Assembly (NCBI RefSeq): GCF_014851865.1
Contig: NZ_JACVAM010000002.1
Location: forward strand, 248,001 to 312,000
Origin: Pseudomonas sp. PDM16
GTDB lineage: Bacteria; Pseudomonadota; Gammaproteobacteria; Pseudomonadales; Pseudomonadaceae
Direction of reading: 5' to 3'
DNA: 64,000 nt
A program made the position numbers and the translations under genes. The notes under the pieces were generated by a model. It worked only from the letters and a program-made list of their open reading frames with translations, was not told where the DNA came from and made no database searches. Shown here piece by piece: positions 10,577 through 20,308 of this stretch; positions within the stretch are counted from its first letter, which is position 1; the number at the start of each line of letters is the position of its first letter.

Positions 10577-12199
10577 TCAGGAACCCAGTCGCTGGGTCAC
10601 CTGGCCGAGCTCTCCAGACAGGCTGTGCAGGTTTTGACTGGCGGCCTGGGTGCGCTCGACGTTCTCCTGGTTGGAGCTGGCGATGGCGGTGATTTCGGTG
10701 AGGTTGCGCGAGATATCCTCGGCCACCGAGGTCTGTTCCTCGGCGGCAGTGGCGATCTGCCGGTTCATGTCACGGATGGCTTCCACCGCACTGGTGATGC
10801 GTTCCAGCATGGCGCCGGCCTCGGTCACCTGGGTCACGCCTTCCTCGCTGCGGCTCTGCCCGCTCTCGATGGCGCGTACGGCGTTGAGAGCGCCGGTCTG
10901 TACCGTGTCGATGATCTGGTTGATCTCCGCGGTGGACTCGGCCGTGCGCTGGGCCAGGGTACGCACCTCGTCGGCGACCACGGCGAAGCCGCGGCCCTGC
11001 TCACCGGCCCGAGCCGCCTCAATGGCTGCGTTGAGGGCGAGGAGGTTGGTCTGCTCGGCGATGCCTCGGATCACTTCCAGCACCTTGCCGATGCGCCCGC
11101 TGTCGGCCTCCAGGCGGCGGATCACTTCGGCGGTATTGGCGATTTCGCCGCGCATGCCGGTGATGGTCTGGATGGTCGACTCCATTACCCGGCCGCCCTG
11201 GCGGGCCGAGTCGTCGGCATCGTCGGCCGCGTGCGCGGCCTCGGCGGCGTGGCGGGCCACTTCCTGGGCGGTGGCTGACATCTCATGCATGGCGGTGGCG
11301 ACCTGGTCGGTGCGTTCGAATTGCTCGTTGATGCCCAGCGTCATGCGGTTGGCGATGTGGTTAAGCTCACCGCTGGCGCTGTCCAGGTTGCTGCTGCTCA
11401 GGCGCAGGCTGTCGGTGGTGCTGGCGAGGAAGTCGCGCAGGGTATTGGCCGCACGGGCCAGCATGCCCAGCTCGTCTTTGCGGACGACCTCGACACGCTG
11501 GCTGAAGCGGCCGTGGCTGAGCTGGTCGACGTGGCTGATCAAGTGGCGGATCGGGATGATCAGGTGTCGATTGACCAACCATAGGCTGAACAGGGCGATC
11601 ACCACGCTGGCTGCCAGCATGATCAGGGTGCCGAGAGTGATGGTGCGGTCGGCGTCGGTATTGATCAGCTCGGCCTGCTTCAGGCTCTGTTCGCGCAGTT
11701 GGTTGACCAGTGCAGTCATCTGCTCGCTGGCGGCACGGTCGATGCCTTTGACCGCTAGGTCGCCGGCCTGGGCATCGGCACCGGCGGCGACAAAGGCGTC
11801 GCGGCCCTTGCGGTAGTTGGCGCCGAGGGTCTGATGTTCGCTGCGCAGGCGGTCCACCTGGCTCTTCAGCGATGCGTCGTCGGCCAGGCGAGACAGTTCA
11901 CCGAGAATGTCCTGCACCTTGCGCTCCTGGGTTTCGAACTGGCCCCAGAACTTGTTCAGGTTTTCGCTATCCTGGCCGCGTAGCAGGACGTTCTTCCACT
12001 CCTGTACCTGAATCTTGAATTCGACGTTGGCCGAATCGATCAGGCGGGCCGCCTGCAATGGACCGTCAAGCAGTCCGCGATAGGCCTGCATGCCGTTGGA
12101 GAGGAAGCTGAAGCAGGCGAGCGCGGTGATCAGTATCAGCGCCAGGCTGCCGCCAAGCAGCGCGAGGATCTGCGCGCGCAGGGACTTCTGTAGGGACAT
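10577..12199 (-). CDS. Methyl-accepting chemotaxis protein
   Basis: 540 residues from the ATG at 12199; longer upstream starts lack a plausible N-terminus. TM1 is at about 11-33, a periplasmic helical ligand domain of about 150 residues follows (33-185), then TM2 at about 188-209, HAMP at about 210-263, and a cytoplasmic signalling domain containing the conserved hairpin tip ([20 protein letters not shown]). It senses an unknown ligand and controls CheA. The ligand domain looks like a four-helix bundle and contains [11 protein letters not shown]. The C-terminus carries no CheR-binding pentapeptide. It is separated by about 300 bases from the upstream operon and so probably has its own promoter. 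Confidence 0.9.
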   Translation of the reverse strand: MSLQKSLRAQILALLGGSLALILITALACFSFLSNGMQAYRGLLDGPLQAARLIDSANVEFKIQVQEWKNVLLRGQDSENLNKFWGQFETQERKVQDILGELSRLADDASLKSQVDRLRSEHQTLGANYRKGRDAFVAAGADAQAGDLAVKGIDRAASEQMTALVNQLREQSLKQAELINTDADRTITLGTLIMLAASVVIALFSLWLVNRHLIIPIRHLISHVDQLSHGRFSQRVEVVRKDELGMLARAANTLRDFLASTTDSLRLSSSNLDSASGELNHIANRMTLGINEQFERTDQVATAMHEMSATAQEVARHAAEAAHAADDADDSARQGGRVMESTIQTITGMRGEIANTAEVIRRLEADSGRIGKVLEVIRGIAEQTNLLALNAAIEAARAGEQGRGFAVVADEVRTLAQRTAESTAEINQIIDTVQTGALNAVRAIESGQSRSEEGVTQVTEAGAMLERITSAVEAIRDMNRQIATAAEEQTSVAEDISRNLTEITAIASSNQENVERTQAASQNLHSLSGELGQVTQRLGS

Positions 12200-12497
12200 G
12201 GAGGTACGCCTCTTGAGGGTAAAGAATCCTCGGAGCCCGCCTGGGCGCCGGACCACGGATATCCCTATCGTCCGGCCACAAGGCCGGAGCACAGGCCTGC
12301 CAGGGCTTCGCTGTGCGACGTGCTGTGGAGTATAGGTCGGCCTAGGCGGGATGGCCTTTAGCCGTCGTTTCGCTCCTGGCCACGAATGCCGCCAGTGGCT
12401 GACGGAAGGCACAGGAGCTTTGGCAGTTTGCTTGTTTTAGATGACGATTTTGTTTCAGTTGCGTTTCAGTGCCGGCTTCCCCGCTCTGAAGCGTGTC
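12200..12497. other. Intergenic region upstream of the chemoreceptor
   Basis: About 300 bases between the DUF1513 gene end and the chemoreceptor start. It should hold the chemoreceptor promoter and the end of the imelysin operon. I see several short GC-rich inverted stretches (for example around 12270-12300) but no convincing terminator, promoter or small gene. Confidence 0.4.
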
Positions 12498-13592
12498 TCA
12501 GGCAAGGTGCAGGTGGTTGTCCCAGAAGGCGGCGGGCAGTTGCAGGGGCTGCATGGCGATCTCTTCGCCGCGGCAGTCGTAGCGGCGGCAGCGGCCCTGG
12601 CCGGAGGTGACAACGAAACCTTCCTTGATCGCGCCAACCCCGGCGCAGTCGGGCAGGGGCGCGTCGAGGCGCACGGCGCCGCTGTCCAGATCCCAGATGA
12701 AGAAGCGATTGCCGCGCGGCGCGGTCAGGGCCACCAGGCGCAGCTCGTCATGGATGGCGACGCTGGCGGTGTACTGGTTCATCGCCGCCCATTGCGCTTC
12801 GCCGAGCGGGAAGGGTATGAAGGCCTGGCCGGGACGCTTGATCGCCAGCAGGTCGGAGCGCTCGTGGGCATCGCCCATGTACTGCTGGCCGGCGACGATG
12901 GTGCCGTCGGCGGCGACAGCCAGGTGGCGCACGCTGTTCATCTGCTGCGGCAGGGTTTCTTTGGACAGCAGCGTGCCGTCGCGGCGCATCAGCACCAGGC
13001 TCGGCTCCATGGCGTCGAGGTTCATCTCGACACGGCTCTCGGCCTCGGTGCGGATACCGCCGTTGGCGACGATCAGGGTTTCGCCATCGGGCATCCAGCT
13101 GACCTGGTGCGGGCCCAGGCCATGGGTCGACATCTCGCCCTCGCGGATCAGCCGCTCGTTGTCGAAGCGATACACACCGAGCACGCCGCGGCCAGGGTCG
13201 GTGGTGTCGTTCTCGGTGGCGTAGAGCCACTCGCCATCCTTGTGGATCGCGGCGTGGCCATAGAAGTGGCGGTCGGTCTGCGAGGTCACGGTCTGCAGCA
13301 GGCGGCCGTCGCGCAGGTCGATCAGGTAGCTCTCGGTGCCGGGGCGGCGTGCCACGTAGAACGCCAGCGGCAGGCTGGGGTGTTCGATGATGTCGTGGCA
13401 TCGCTGGGCGACCTGGGTGGCGAATACCTGCTCGCCATCCAGGCGGTAGGCCACCGCATAGTGGCGGCCGTTGTCATCGTCACGCGCCGACAGCAACAGC
13501 GGCGTGCCGCTGCGTCGGCTGAGACTCCAGCCACCCAGGGCGAGGGCGCCGAGCAGCGTGCTGCCGAGCGCCAGGACATGGCGGCGCAGCAT
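12498..13592 (-). CDS. DUF1513 periplasmic beta-propeller-like protein
   Basis: 364 residues from the ATG at 13592, one base after the stop of the imelysin gene (an in-frame GTG/ATG region up to 13604 would overlap that stop). The N-terminus has an RR pair followed by a hydrophobic stretch (LRRHVLALGSTLLGALAL), suggesting a Tat or Sec signal. The rest consists of repeated beta-strand blades typical of the DUF1513 family, with conserved GLGPHQVSWMPDG and QQMNSVRHLA segments. It is the last gene of a di-heme oxidoreductase-imelysin-DUF1513 operon, an arrangement common in pseudomonads and thought to act in periplasmic iron handling. Molecular function unknown. Confidence 0.82.
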   Translation of the reverse strand: MLRRHVLALGSTLLGALALGGWSLSRRSGTPLLLSARDDDNGRHYAVAYRLDGEQVFATQVAQRCHDIIEHPSLPLAFYVARRPGTESYLIDLRDGRLLQTVTSQTDRHFYGHAAIHKDGEWLYATENDTTDPGRGVLGVYRFDNERLIREGEMSTHGLGPHQVSWMPDGETLIVANGGIRTEAESRVEMNLDAMEPSLVLMRRDGTLLSKETLPQQMNSVRHLAVAADGTIVAGQQYMGDAHERSDLLAIKRPGQAFIPFPLGEAQWAAMNQYTASVAIHDELRLVALTAPRGNRFFIWDLDSGAVRLDAPLPDCAGVGAIKEGFVVTSGQGRCRRYDCRGEEIAMQPLQLPAAFWDNHLHLA

Positions 13593-13593
13593 G

Positions 13594-14658
13594 CTAGTCA
13601 CCATCGTTGGCGTTGAAGCCGAGCTGGACGTTCAGCGCCTTGGCCAGCTCGGACTCCTGCAGGCGATGCAGGCGGTTGAGGCTGTCATAGAAATCGTTGG
13701 CTTGGGTTACACCGTCCTTGGTGGAGAGCAGTTCGACCAGCGGCGGCTCCAAGGCCTCAAGCTTCTTGATGGCCTCTGTGTAGGCGGCATCGACGCGCTC
13801 GCCGAGCTCCTTGTGCTCGCTGCCGAGCAGATCGCGCAGGCCCTTGCCGTCTTTGCCATGCCACAGCGATTCGGCACTCGCCAGCACGGCTCCGACGTTG
13901 GACAACGAAGTGGCGCTGCGCCAGGCCTCGGCCTGGTACGGCTGGGGAATGCCCTTGGACTGGCGACCGAGTGGCGCGCCGAGCTTCTTCTTCAGCGTGT
14001 CGATGGCGGTGATCTGCACGCGCAGCAGCTCGGCGATGGCTTCCTTGGATTCCGCGTAGCGGTTGTTGGGGAACTTGCTCAACTGCTCGGCCATGCCGTC
14101 CTTGGCTTGCCAGTCGGCGAGTATGGCTTCGGCCAGATGCTGCTGGCGCGCGCCGATAGCTTCCAGCAGCGGGCAGTAGCGTTCACGCGTGGCGGCATCG
14201 GTCTGGTCGATCTGCGGGTCGAAGAGGATGTACTCGTAGGCGGTCAGGCCCTGCACCACGACGCTGGCCTTCTCCAGGCCGGCGGCGTCGATGCCAGGGT
14301 TGGCCTTGATCAGTTGTTCGACCTGACGCTGCACCAAGTTCTTCTTGTCCGGCCAGAACTGCACGCGCCAGGCCTGGTTGCCCTCGGCCAGGGGGCCGAC
14401 GAGCAGCGGCTGAAGCTCGGCCCAGGCCTTCTGCGCGGCGAAGAAGTCGGCATGCGCCTGCTGTAGTTGAATCTGCCCGGAGCAGTAGGCGATGGCACTC
14501 TTGGCCAGCGCGCGGTCGGCCTCGACCCAGCGGTTGTAGGTCGGGAGGATCACCTGTTCGGTCAGGGCGGCGGTGACCTGGGCCTGCGGGTCCTGTGGGG
14601 CACAGGCGCCCAGAGCGAGGGCGGCGAGGCTGGTGAACAGGAGTTTGGGTCGGAACAT
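13594..14658 (-). CDS. Imelysin family lipoprotein
   Basis: 354 residues. The N-terminus is a lipoprotein signal (lipobox LALGAC, Cys about 19). The mature part is helical with the imelysin-type core (WRVQFWPDKKNLV, GLTAYEYILFD, and the C-terminal ANDFYDSLNRLHRLQESELAKAL). The imelysin/EfeO-M peptidase-like fold is linked to iron uptake; the classical GxHxxE motif of IcmP is not obvious here, so peptidase activity should not be assumed. The gene starts 10 bases after the di-heme oxidoreductase gene and ends 1 base before the DUF1513 start, hence one operon. Confidence 0.87.
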   Translation of the reverse strand: MFRPKLLFTSLAALALGACAPQDPQAQVTAALTEQVILPTYNRWVEADRALAKSAIAYCSGQIQLQQAHADFFAAQKAWAELQPLLVGPLAEGNQAWRVQFWPDKKNLVQRQVEQLIKANPGIDAAGLEKASVVVQGLTAYEYILFDPQIDQTDAATRERYCPLLEAIGARQQHLAEAILADWQAKDGMAEQLSKFPNNRYAESKEAIAELLRVQITAIDTLKKKLGAPLGRQSKGIPQPYQAEAWRSATSLSNVGAVLASAESLWHGKDGKGLRDLLGSEHKELGERVDAAYTEAIKKLEALEPPLVELLSTKDGVTQANDFYDSLNRLHRLQESELAKALNVQLGFNANDGD

Positions 14659-14668
14659 GCAGGGCTCC

Positions 14669-16081
14669 TCAGAGTGAGTTCAGGAAAGTCAGCAGCGCGC
14701 CGCGCTCACTGGCATCGAGTTTGACGACGGCCTGCTTGGCGCTTTCCGCTTCGCCACCGTGCCAGAGAATGGCTTCCAACAGGTTGCGCGCGCGGCCATC
14801 GTGGAGGAACTGGGTATGGCCGTTGACCGTCTCGGTCAGGCCTATTCCCCACAGCGGTGCGGTTCGCCATTGGCTGCCGCTGGCCTGGAACTCGGGGCGG
14901 CCATCGGCCAGGCCCTCGCCCATGTCGTGCAGCAGCATATCGGTATAGGGTCGAATGGTCTGATTGGCCAGTTCAGGCTCTGCCGCATCGGCAGCGGTGA
15001 CATGGCTGGGCGTGTGACACTTGGCGCAGCCGGCGTCGATGAACAGCTGTTTGCCGCGGCGCACCTCAAGATCGTCAACATTGCGCCGGCTGGGGACCGC
15101 CAGGTTACGGACGTAGAACAGTACGGTGCCGAGAATGTTGTCGCTCACCTCCGGCTCACCACCGTTGGGCATGGAGCGACAGGTCGCTTGGGCTTCGGTG
15201 CAATCGTCGTGCGGGAGCAGGTTGGTGGTAAGCCCCATGTCGCTGGAGAAGGCGTGGACGTTCTGCTGATTCAGATTGGGTTGGCCCGCTTTCCAGCCGA
15301 AGCGGCCCAGCACGGTCTTGCCCAGGGCATCGTCCCAGACCTGGTTAGGCACACCACGGATACCGTCACCATCTCGGTCATCGGGGTCGGCGGCGGCAAG
15401 GATGTCTGCTTCGGGGATCGCTTCCAGAAGGCCCAGACCGATCATCGGTGGCGCAATTCTCGCGGAGAACAGCGTGTCGGAGTGCATCTCGCCGTATCCC
15501 AGATTGGTGATGAGCAGGCGAGGCTTGCGCAGTTCTACCTGTGTTCCATCCGCCAGTCTCAGCGAGTGGGTGTCGTACTCGACCCGTACCTTGGCCTCGG
15601 GCTCGATGCCTGGAATGCTCATGTCCTGCAGCTGCCCGCCATACACTGGCTCGGGTACCACGCCAAGACGCTGGCGCAGCTCCTTGTGGGGGAGGGAGCC
15701 ATCTTCGGCAATGGACAGCCGGACCAGCATGGAGACCGCATTGTTGTCTTTGGGCTCCGGCGGGTGCCCGCGCCCATCCTTGATATGGCAGTTCTGGCAG
15801 GCGTTGGTATTGAACAGCGGACCCAGACCATCCCGGGCGGTGGTAGCCGATGGTGGGATCACCCAGGGGTTGCGGAAGAAGCTGTTGCCCACCGAGAAGT
15901 CCAGCCGTCTGGAGGGGGCCAGGTTGGCCGATGGCATGGAGAATGCGTTCTGGCCTATCTGATGCACTGTGGCTGCTCCGCCGGACAATGCCTCGCCGGG
16001 CTCGGCCGGTGCTGGAGAGCGCTCGCAGGCTGCCAGGGCGAGGGTCAGCGAAAGAAGGCAGAGGCGCGGCGAGGAGAGCAT
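14669..16081 (-). CDS. Di-heme oxidoreductase (thiol oxidoreductase family) lipoprotein
   Basis: 470 residues with a lipoprotein signal (ALAACE, Cys about 19). Two c-type heme sites are visible: CQNCH near residue 95 and CAKCH near residue 357. The domain order fits the DHOR / 'thiol oxidoreductase' family: cytochrome-peroxidase-like N-terminal part, acidic loop DPDDRDGDGIRG, C-terminal heme domain ending with FLHDGRARNLLEAILWHGGEAE. It is located in the periplasm. It is the first gene of this operon; the IcmP-type imelysin that I recall ahead of it in P. aeruginosa is not present between here and bifA. Confidence 0.87.
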   Translation of the reverse strand: MLSSPRLCLLSLTLALAACERSPAPAEPGEALSGGAATVHQIGQNAFSMPSANLAPSRRLDFSVGNSFFRNPWVIPPSATTARDGLGPLFNTNACQNCHIKDGRGHPPEPKDNNAVSMLVRLSIAEDGSLPHKELRQRLGVVPEPVYGGQLQDMSIPGIEPEAKVRVEYDTHSLRLADGTQVELRKPRLLITNLGYGEMHSDTLFSARIAPPMIGLGLLEAIPEADILAAADPDDRDGDGIRGVPNQVWDDALGKTVLGRFGWKAGQPNLNQQNVHAFSSDMGLTTNLLPHDDCTEAQATCRSMPNGGEPEVSDNILGTVLFYVRNLAVPSRRNVDDLEVRRGKQLFIDAGCAKCHTPSHVTAADAAEPELANQTIRPYTDMLLHDMGEGLADGRPEFQASGSQWRTAPLWGIGLTETVNGHTQFLHDGRARNLLEAILWHGGEAESAKQAVVKLDASERGALLTFLNSL

Positions 16082-16316
16082 CTAGAGAACCTGGACAGCT
16101 GGTCAGGCGGGCAATCTTAGCAGGCTAATGGAGTTCAAATAAGAGGAATTAGCGTTTGCCGCAGGAGCAGATTGTCGCGGTGGCCGATGCCTGAGATGGT
16201 TATCTGGAACCCGTCATGTCGTCGCAGGGGTTCGACGCCCACGGGAAGGTACGCGCAGGCGCTGGTACATGCGTGGTGGCAGCGGTTAGGCCGGCGCGTG
16301 CTATTGCCGGCCTGGT

Positions 16317-18380
16317 TCAGAGAGTTGCCGGATTGCTCGCATTGCTCAGGCGGCGCGCCTGCTTGAGATACAGGGTGAGTTCACGCGCCGGTAAGGGTTT
16401 GCTGTACAGGTAGCCCTGACCTTCGTTGCATCCCTGAGTGATGATGTAGGCCTCCTGTTCGGCAGTCTCCACGCCTTCGGCGATGACCTGCATCCCCAGG
16501 CTTTTGCCGAGCTGGATGATGGCACGAACGATGGTGGCATCATCCTCGTCGTCGAGCAGATCCTGCACGAAGCTCTTGTCGATCTTCATCTTGTCCAGTG
16601 GCAGGCTCTTCAGGTAACTGAGCGAGGAGTAGCCGGTACCGAAGTCGTCGATGGCAATCAGTGCGCCGGCACGACGCAGGCTGAGCAGGTGCTGGGCGGC
16701 CGTGCTGATGTCTTCCATTAGGCCGGTTTCGGTGACTTCAAGTTCCAGGCTGCGCGGCGGCAGGCGGTAGACCTGCAGGAGGTTGCTGACCATGCGCGGC
16801 AGCTCGGCGTGGTGCAGCTGCACGGTGGACAGGTTGACCGCCATGCGCAGTTCACTGAAGCCCTGGTCATGCCACTCGCGTAGCTGGCGGCAGGCCTGGT
16901 CGAGTACCCATTCGCCGATGGCGATGATGGTGCCGTTCTGTTCTGCCAGCGGGATGAACAGGTCCGGCGGCACGAAGCCGTGTTGCGGATGCTGCCAGCG
17001 CAGCAGCGCCTCCACGCCGACCACCTTATGGTTGCGGTAGTCGACCTGGGGTTGGAACACCAGGTGCATCTCGTTGCGATTGAGTGCTTCGCGCAGCTCC
17101 TTCTCCAGCTCGCGGCGACGACGCATTTCGCTGTCGACGCTGGCAATGTAGAACTGGTAGCGGTTGCGCGAGCGGCTCTTGGCCAGGGTCATGGTCTGCT
17201 CGGCTTTCTGCAGCAGCTTCTCGGTGCTGTCACCATCTTCCGGGAACAGGGTGATGCCGATGGTGGCGCGCAGGCGTACTTCCTGCTGCTCCAGGGTGAA
17301 GGGCGTTTCCAGGTTGTCGAGAATGCTCTGGGCCAGTTCTGCGGCTTCGTAGGGCTGCTCGATGTCGGCCTGGACCAGGGCGAACTGATCGCCCCCAAGC
17401 CGTGCCAGGGCGCCCAGGCGGCCGCTATGGCTACGCAGGCGATCTGAAAGGGCGAGCAGCAGTTGGTCGCCCGTCTGGTAGCTGAACTGTTCGTTGATGC
17501 CCTTGAAATCGTCAAGGCCGACACAGAGCACCGCCACACGGCGCTGCAGTCGCCCGGCGTCGTCGAGAATCTGGTCGAGCTGCTGCTGTAACTGCTGGCG
17601 ATTGGGCAGGCCGGTGAGGAAGTCGTACTGCGACATGCGTAGCAGGCTGTTTTCCGCCTCGCGCCGCAGGTGGGTATTGCGCTCGATGGATTCCAGCAAC
17701 TGATTGGCTGTATTGATCCACAGGCCCAGTTCGTTCTTTTCGTTGCCGCGCAGCATGGGCAGCTTGTGCTCGCTCGGGCGATCGGGATTGATGCTGGTGA
17801 GGTACTCGATGATCTTCGACAGCGGCTTGGTCAACAGCCAGTGGTAGACCATGTACAGCACCAGCGCCATGGCCAGGGCGCGGAGCACACCGAAGACGAA
17901 GATGATGACCGAGCTGGTGATGAAATTCTCGCCGTAGGTGGCGGTGTCCAGGGTGATGGTGAGGTCACCGTAGTACTCGGCGTAAGGGCTCCTGCCTACC
18001 AGTTGCGTGGTGAAGGTCTGTTCCTGGCCCAGAATAGGATCGGTGATCCACCGGCTGGATGAGGGGGTCAGCTCGCGCGAGCGTTCGGCGAGCATCGGTT
18101 CGTTCGGATGCCCAATGGCTGCATAGCGCACCGCTTCGTGCTGGAACAGGCCTTCGATGACCTGCATGCCCATCTCCCGATCAAGGCTGTAGACGGCCTG
18201 GGTAGAAGGATCACGGAACATGCCAAGAATGCGCTGGGCGTCACTGGCCACTGCCTGGCGGGTCTTGTAGATGTCGAAGACGATCTGCCCGCAGCTCAGC
18301 ACTACGCCGACCACCAATGCCGACAACAGGACAACACGCAGCAGTTTCAGCGACAGGCTGTTTTTCAGTTCCAGCTTCAA
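16317..18380 (-). CDS. bifA: c-di-GMP phosphodiesterase BifA
   Basis: Dual-domain protein: TM1 (about 12-33), periplasmic sensor region, TM2 (about 150-180), HAMP-like linker, degenerate GGDEF domain (motif LARLGGDQFALV), and an intact EAL domain (VGVEALLRWQHP, and DDFGTGYSSL). GGDQF instead of GGDEF is the signature I know from BifA, which breaks down c-di-GMP and restrains biofilm formation while promoting swarming. Start: AAGGAA lies 7 bases before a TTG at 18380, giving 687 residues (MKLELKNS...), the length of P. aeruginosa BifA. An ATG at 18452 would add 24 residues without homology. It lies upstream of nothing co-directional nearby and probably forms its own unit. Confidence 0.92.
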   Translation of the reverse strand: MKLELKNSLSLKLLRVVLLSALVVGVVLSCGQIVFDIYKTRQAVASDAQRILGMFRDPSTQAVYSLDREMGMQVIEGLFQHEAVRYAAIGHPNEPMLAERSRELTPSSSRWITDPILGQEQTFTTQLVGRSPYAEYYGDLTITLDTATYGENFITSSVIIFVFGVLRALAMALVLYMVYHWLLTKPLSKIIEYLTSINPDRPSEHKLPMLRGNEKNELGLWINTANQLLESIERNTHLRREAENSLLRMSQYDFLTGLPNRQQLQQQLDQILDDAGRLQRRVAVLCVGLDDFKGINEQFSYQTGDQLLLALSDRLRSHSGRLGALARLGGDQFALVQADIEQPYEAAELAQSILDNLETPFTLEQQEVRLRATIGITLFPEDGDSTEKLLQKAEQTMTLAKSRSRNRYQFYIASVDSEMRRRRELEKELREALNRNEMHLVFQPQVDYRNHKVVGVEALLRWQHPQHGFVPPDLFIPLAEQNGTIIAIGEWVLDQACRQLREWHDQGFSELRMAVNLSTVQLHHAELPRMVSNLLQVYRLPPRSLELEVTETGLMEDISTAAQHLLSLRRAGALIAIDDFGTGYSSLSYLKSLPLDKMKIDKSFVQDLLDDEDDATIVRAIIQLGKSLGMQVIAEGVETAEQEAYIITQGCNEGQGYLYSKPLPARELTLYLKQARRLSNASNPATL

Positions 18381-18547
18381 ATGCGTATTCCTTGTTCGCC
18401 GCCGGAGGCTAATGACCGTTGTGAGTATTGGCAAATGCGAGTGAGCCGTCAAAGGGCCATTACGTCATTCGCCCATATTTTTTGGGGTTGTTTGTGCTGC
18501 CTCGCCTCGGAGTGGAACCGGGATGTGCGTCGAAGACGCTCCAAACG

Positions 18548-18579
18548 AAAAAGCCCGGCTTGAAGGCCGGGCTTTTTCA
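18548..18579. terminator. Terminator downstream of sodB
   Basis: AAAAAGCCCGGCTT, short loop, AAGGCCGGGCTTTTTC: a strong GC stem with an A-run and a T-run, so it can work on both strands. It directly follows the sodB stop on the minus strand. Confidence 0.88.
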
Positions 18580-18597
18580 TGAACACGGAGCGTGGGC

Positions 18598-19179
18598 TCA
18601 GGCAGCGAAGTTCTTCGCCACGAAGTCCCAGTTCACCAGGTTCCAGAACGCCTCGACGTACTTCGGACGCAGGTTGCGGTAGTCGATGTAGTAGGCGTGC
18701 TCCCACACGTCGCAGGTCAGCAGCGGGGTGTCGCCGCTGGTCAGCGGGCAGCCGGCGCCGATGGTGCTGGCCAGGGCCAGGGAGCCGTCGGCCTTTTTCA
18801 CCAGCCAGCCCCAGCCGGAGCCGAAGGTACCGATGGAAACCTTGCTGAACTCTTCCTTGAACTTGTCGAAGGACCCGAAGGTGGCGTTGATGGCATCGGC
18901 CAGGGCGCCAGTTGGCTGACCACCGCCGTTCGGGGAGAGGCAGTTCCAGTAGAAGGTGTGGTTCCAGATCTGCGCGGCGTTGTTGAACACGCCACCGGAG
19001 GAAGACTTGATGATTTCCTCCAGGCTCTTGCCTTCGAACTCGGTACCTGGAACCAGGTTGTTCAGGTTCACCACGTAGGTGTTGTGGTGCTTGCCGTGGT
19101 GGTATTCCAGGGTCTCGGCGGACAGGTGCGGCTCGAGGGCGTTTTTCTCATACGGCAGCGGCGGCAATTCGAAAGCCAT
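18598..19179 (-). CDS. sodB: Superoxide dismutase (Fe)
   Basis: 193 residues, the exact usual length for Fe-SOD. Metal ligands are visible in [12 protein letters not shown], the [10 protein letters not shown] motif and [11 protein letters not shown], with [10 protein letters not shown] in between. It removes superoxide in the cytoplasm. Residue patterns around the active site are those of the iron rather than the manganese class. Next to bifA as in P. aeruginosa. It has its own terminator and a 230-base upstream region that should contain its promoter. Confidence 0.97.
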   Translation of the reverse strand: MAFELPPLPYEKNALEPHLSAETLEYHHGKHHNTYVVNLNNLVPGTEFEGKSLEEIIKSSSGGVFNNAAQIWNHTFYWNCLSPNGGGQPTGALADAINATFGSFDKFKEEFSKVSIGTFGSGWGWLVKKADGSLALASTIGAGCPLTSGDTPLLTCDVWEHAYYIDYRNLRPKYVEAFWNLVNWDFVAKNFAA

Positions 19180-19408
19180 GGTTTATCTCCTTCATCATCG
19201 GTCGGATATGTGCACTAGGCACGTGGCCGTTCACGGGGCGGCCTGAATACGGGCGGCGACGAGTTTGTACTCTTTAATGTGCCGCGAGGCCGGGATCATA
19301 GCACCGGCCCCTGGCCTTATCCACGCAGCAACTGTGTGGGAAAGCCGATGCCAAGGGGCTTTGCCGGCTTCCTGTTGGGACCGGGATTGGCAGTGGAAGT
19401 GCGGACAA

Positions 19409-20287
19409 TCAGGCCAGTTTCATCAGCACCACGCCGGCAGCGATCACTGCGCAGGCGAGCAGGCGTAGCGCAGGCATCGACTCCTTGAGGAACAGCCAGC
19501 CGATCAGCAGGGCGAACAGCACGCTGGTCTCGCGCAATGCCGAAACCATGGCGACGGGCGCCTGGGTGGTGGCCCAGATCACCAGGCTGTAGGCGACCAT
19601 GGACATGGCACCACCACCCAGGCCGCCACGCCAGTGCGGCCCCAGCTGCAGAAAGATGCGCGGGCCGCGACGTAGGGTGATGACCGTGGTTGCCACCAGG
19701 CCGTTGACCACGAACAGCCACAGCGCATAGGCGATGGCATCGCCATTGGTGCGCGCGCCAAGCGCGTCGGAAAGGGTGTACCCGGCGATGCAGGCCGACG
19801 TGGCCAGGGCATTGAACAGCAACGAACCATTGGGTACTCCGCCTGCATGGCCGCCTCGCCAGGCCATCAGCCAGATGCCGGCGACGAGTACCAGAAGCCC
19901 CGCCCATTGACCCAGGTGCAGAGTGTCACCTGCGAGCAAGGCCAGCAGGGCGACCAGCAACGGCGAGCTGCCGCGAGCGATGGGGTAGACCTGGGACAGA
20001 TCGCCATGCTGGTAGGCGCGGGAGAGGAACAGGTTGTAACCGATATGCAGCAGGGCGGAGAGGGCGATATAGGGCCAGGCACCTGCACGCGGGAGCTCGA
20101 AGAAGGGCAGAGCCAGTACTGCGATGCAGCCAGCGCCGATCTGGATCAGGGAGGCGGTGAGGTAACGATCCAGTCCGATCTTCAGCAGGGCGTTCCAGCC
20201 CGCATGCAGCGCCGCGGCAGCTACTACCACGGCAAACACTGTCGTATCCAAGCACTGCTCCATCGACCGGACCAAGCGCCGCAGCAT
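19409..20287 (-). CDS. EamA/DMT family transporter
   Basis: Up to 292 residues with about ten hydrophobic helices arranged as two EamA repeats (residues about 12-145 and 155-290), typical of drug/metabolite transporters of the inner membrane. Substrate unknown. Two starts are possible: ATG 20287 or ATG 20263 (MEQCLDTTVFAVV); neither has a strong ribosome site, and the second fits better the usual short N-terminus of the family. It follows the LysE-type exporter gene by 21 bases and is likely co-transcribed with it. Confidence 0.82.
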   Translation of the reverse strand: MLRRLVRSMEQCLDTTVFAVVVAAAALHAGWNALLKIGLDRYLTASLIQIGAGCIAVLALPFFELPRAGAWPYIALSALLHIGYNLFLSRAYQHGDLSQVYPIARGSSPLLVALLALLAGDTLHLGQWAGLLVLVAGIWLMAWRGGHAGGVPNGSLLFNALATSACIAGYTLSDALGARTNGDAIAYALWLFVVNGLVATTVITLRRGPRIFLQLGPHWRGGLGGGAMSMVAYSLVIWATTQAPVAMVSALRETSVLFALLIGWLFLKESMPALRLLACAVIAAGVVLMKLA

Positions 20288-20308
20288 AACGCCACTGCGC
20301 GGTATCGG

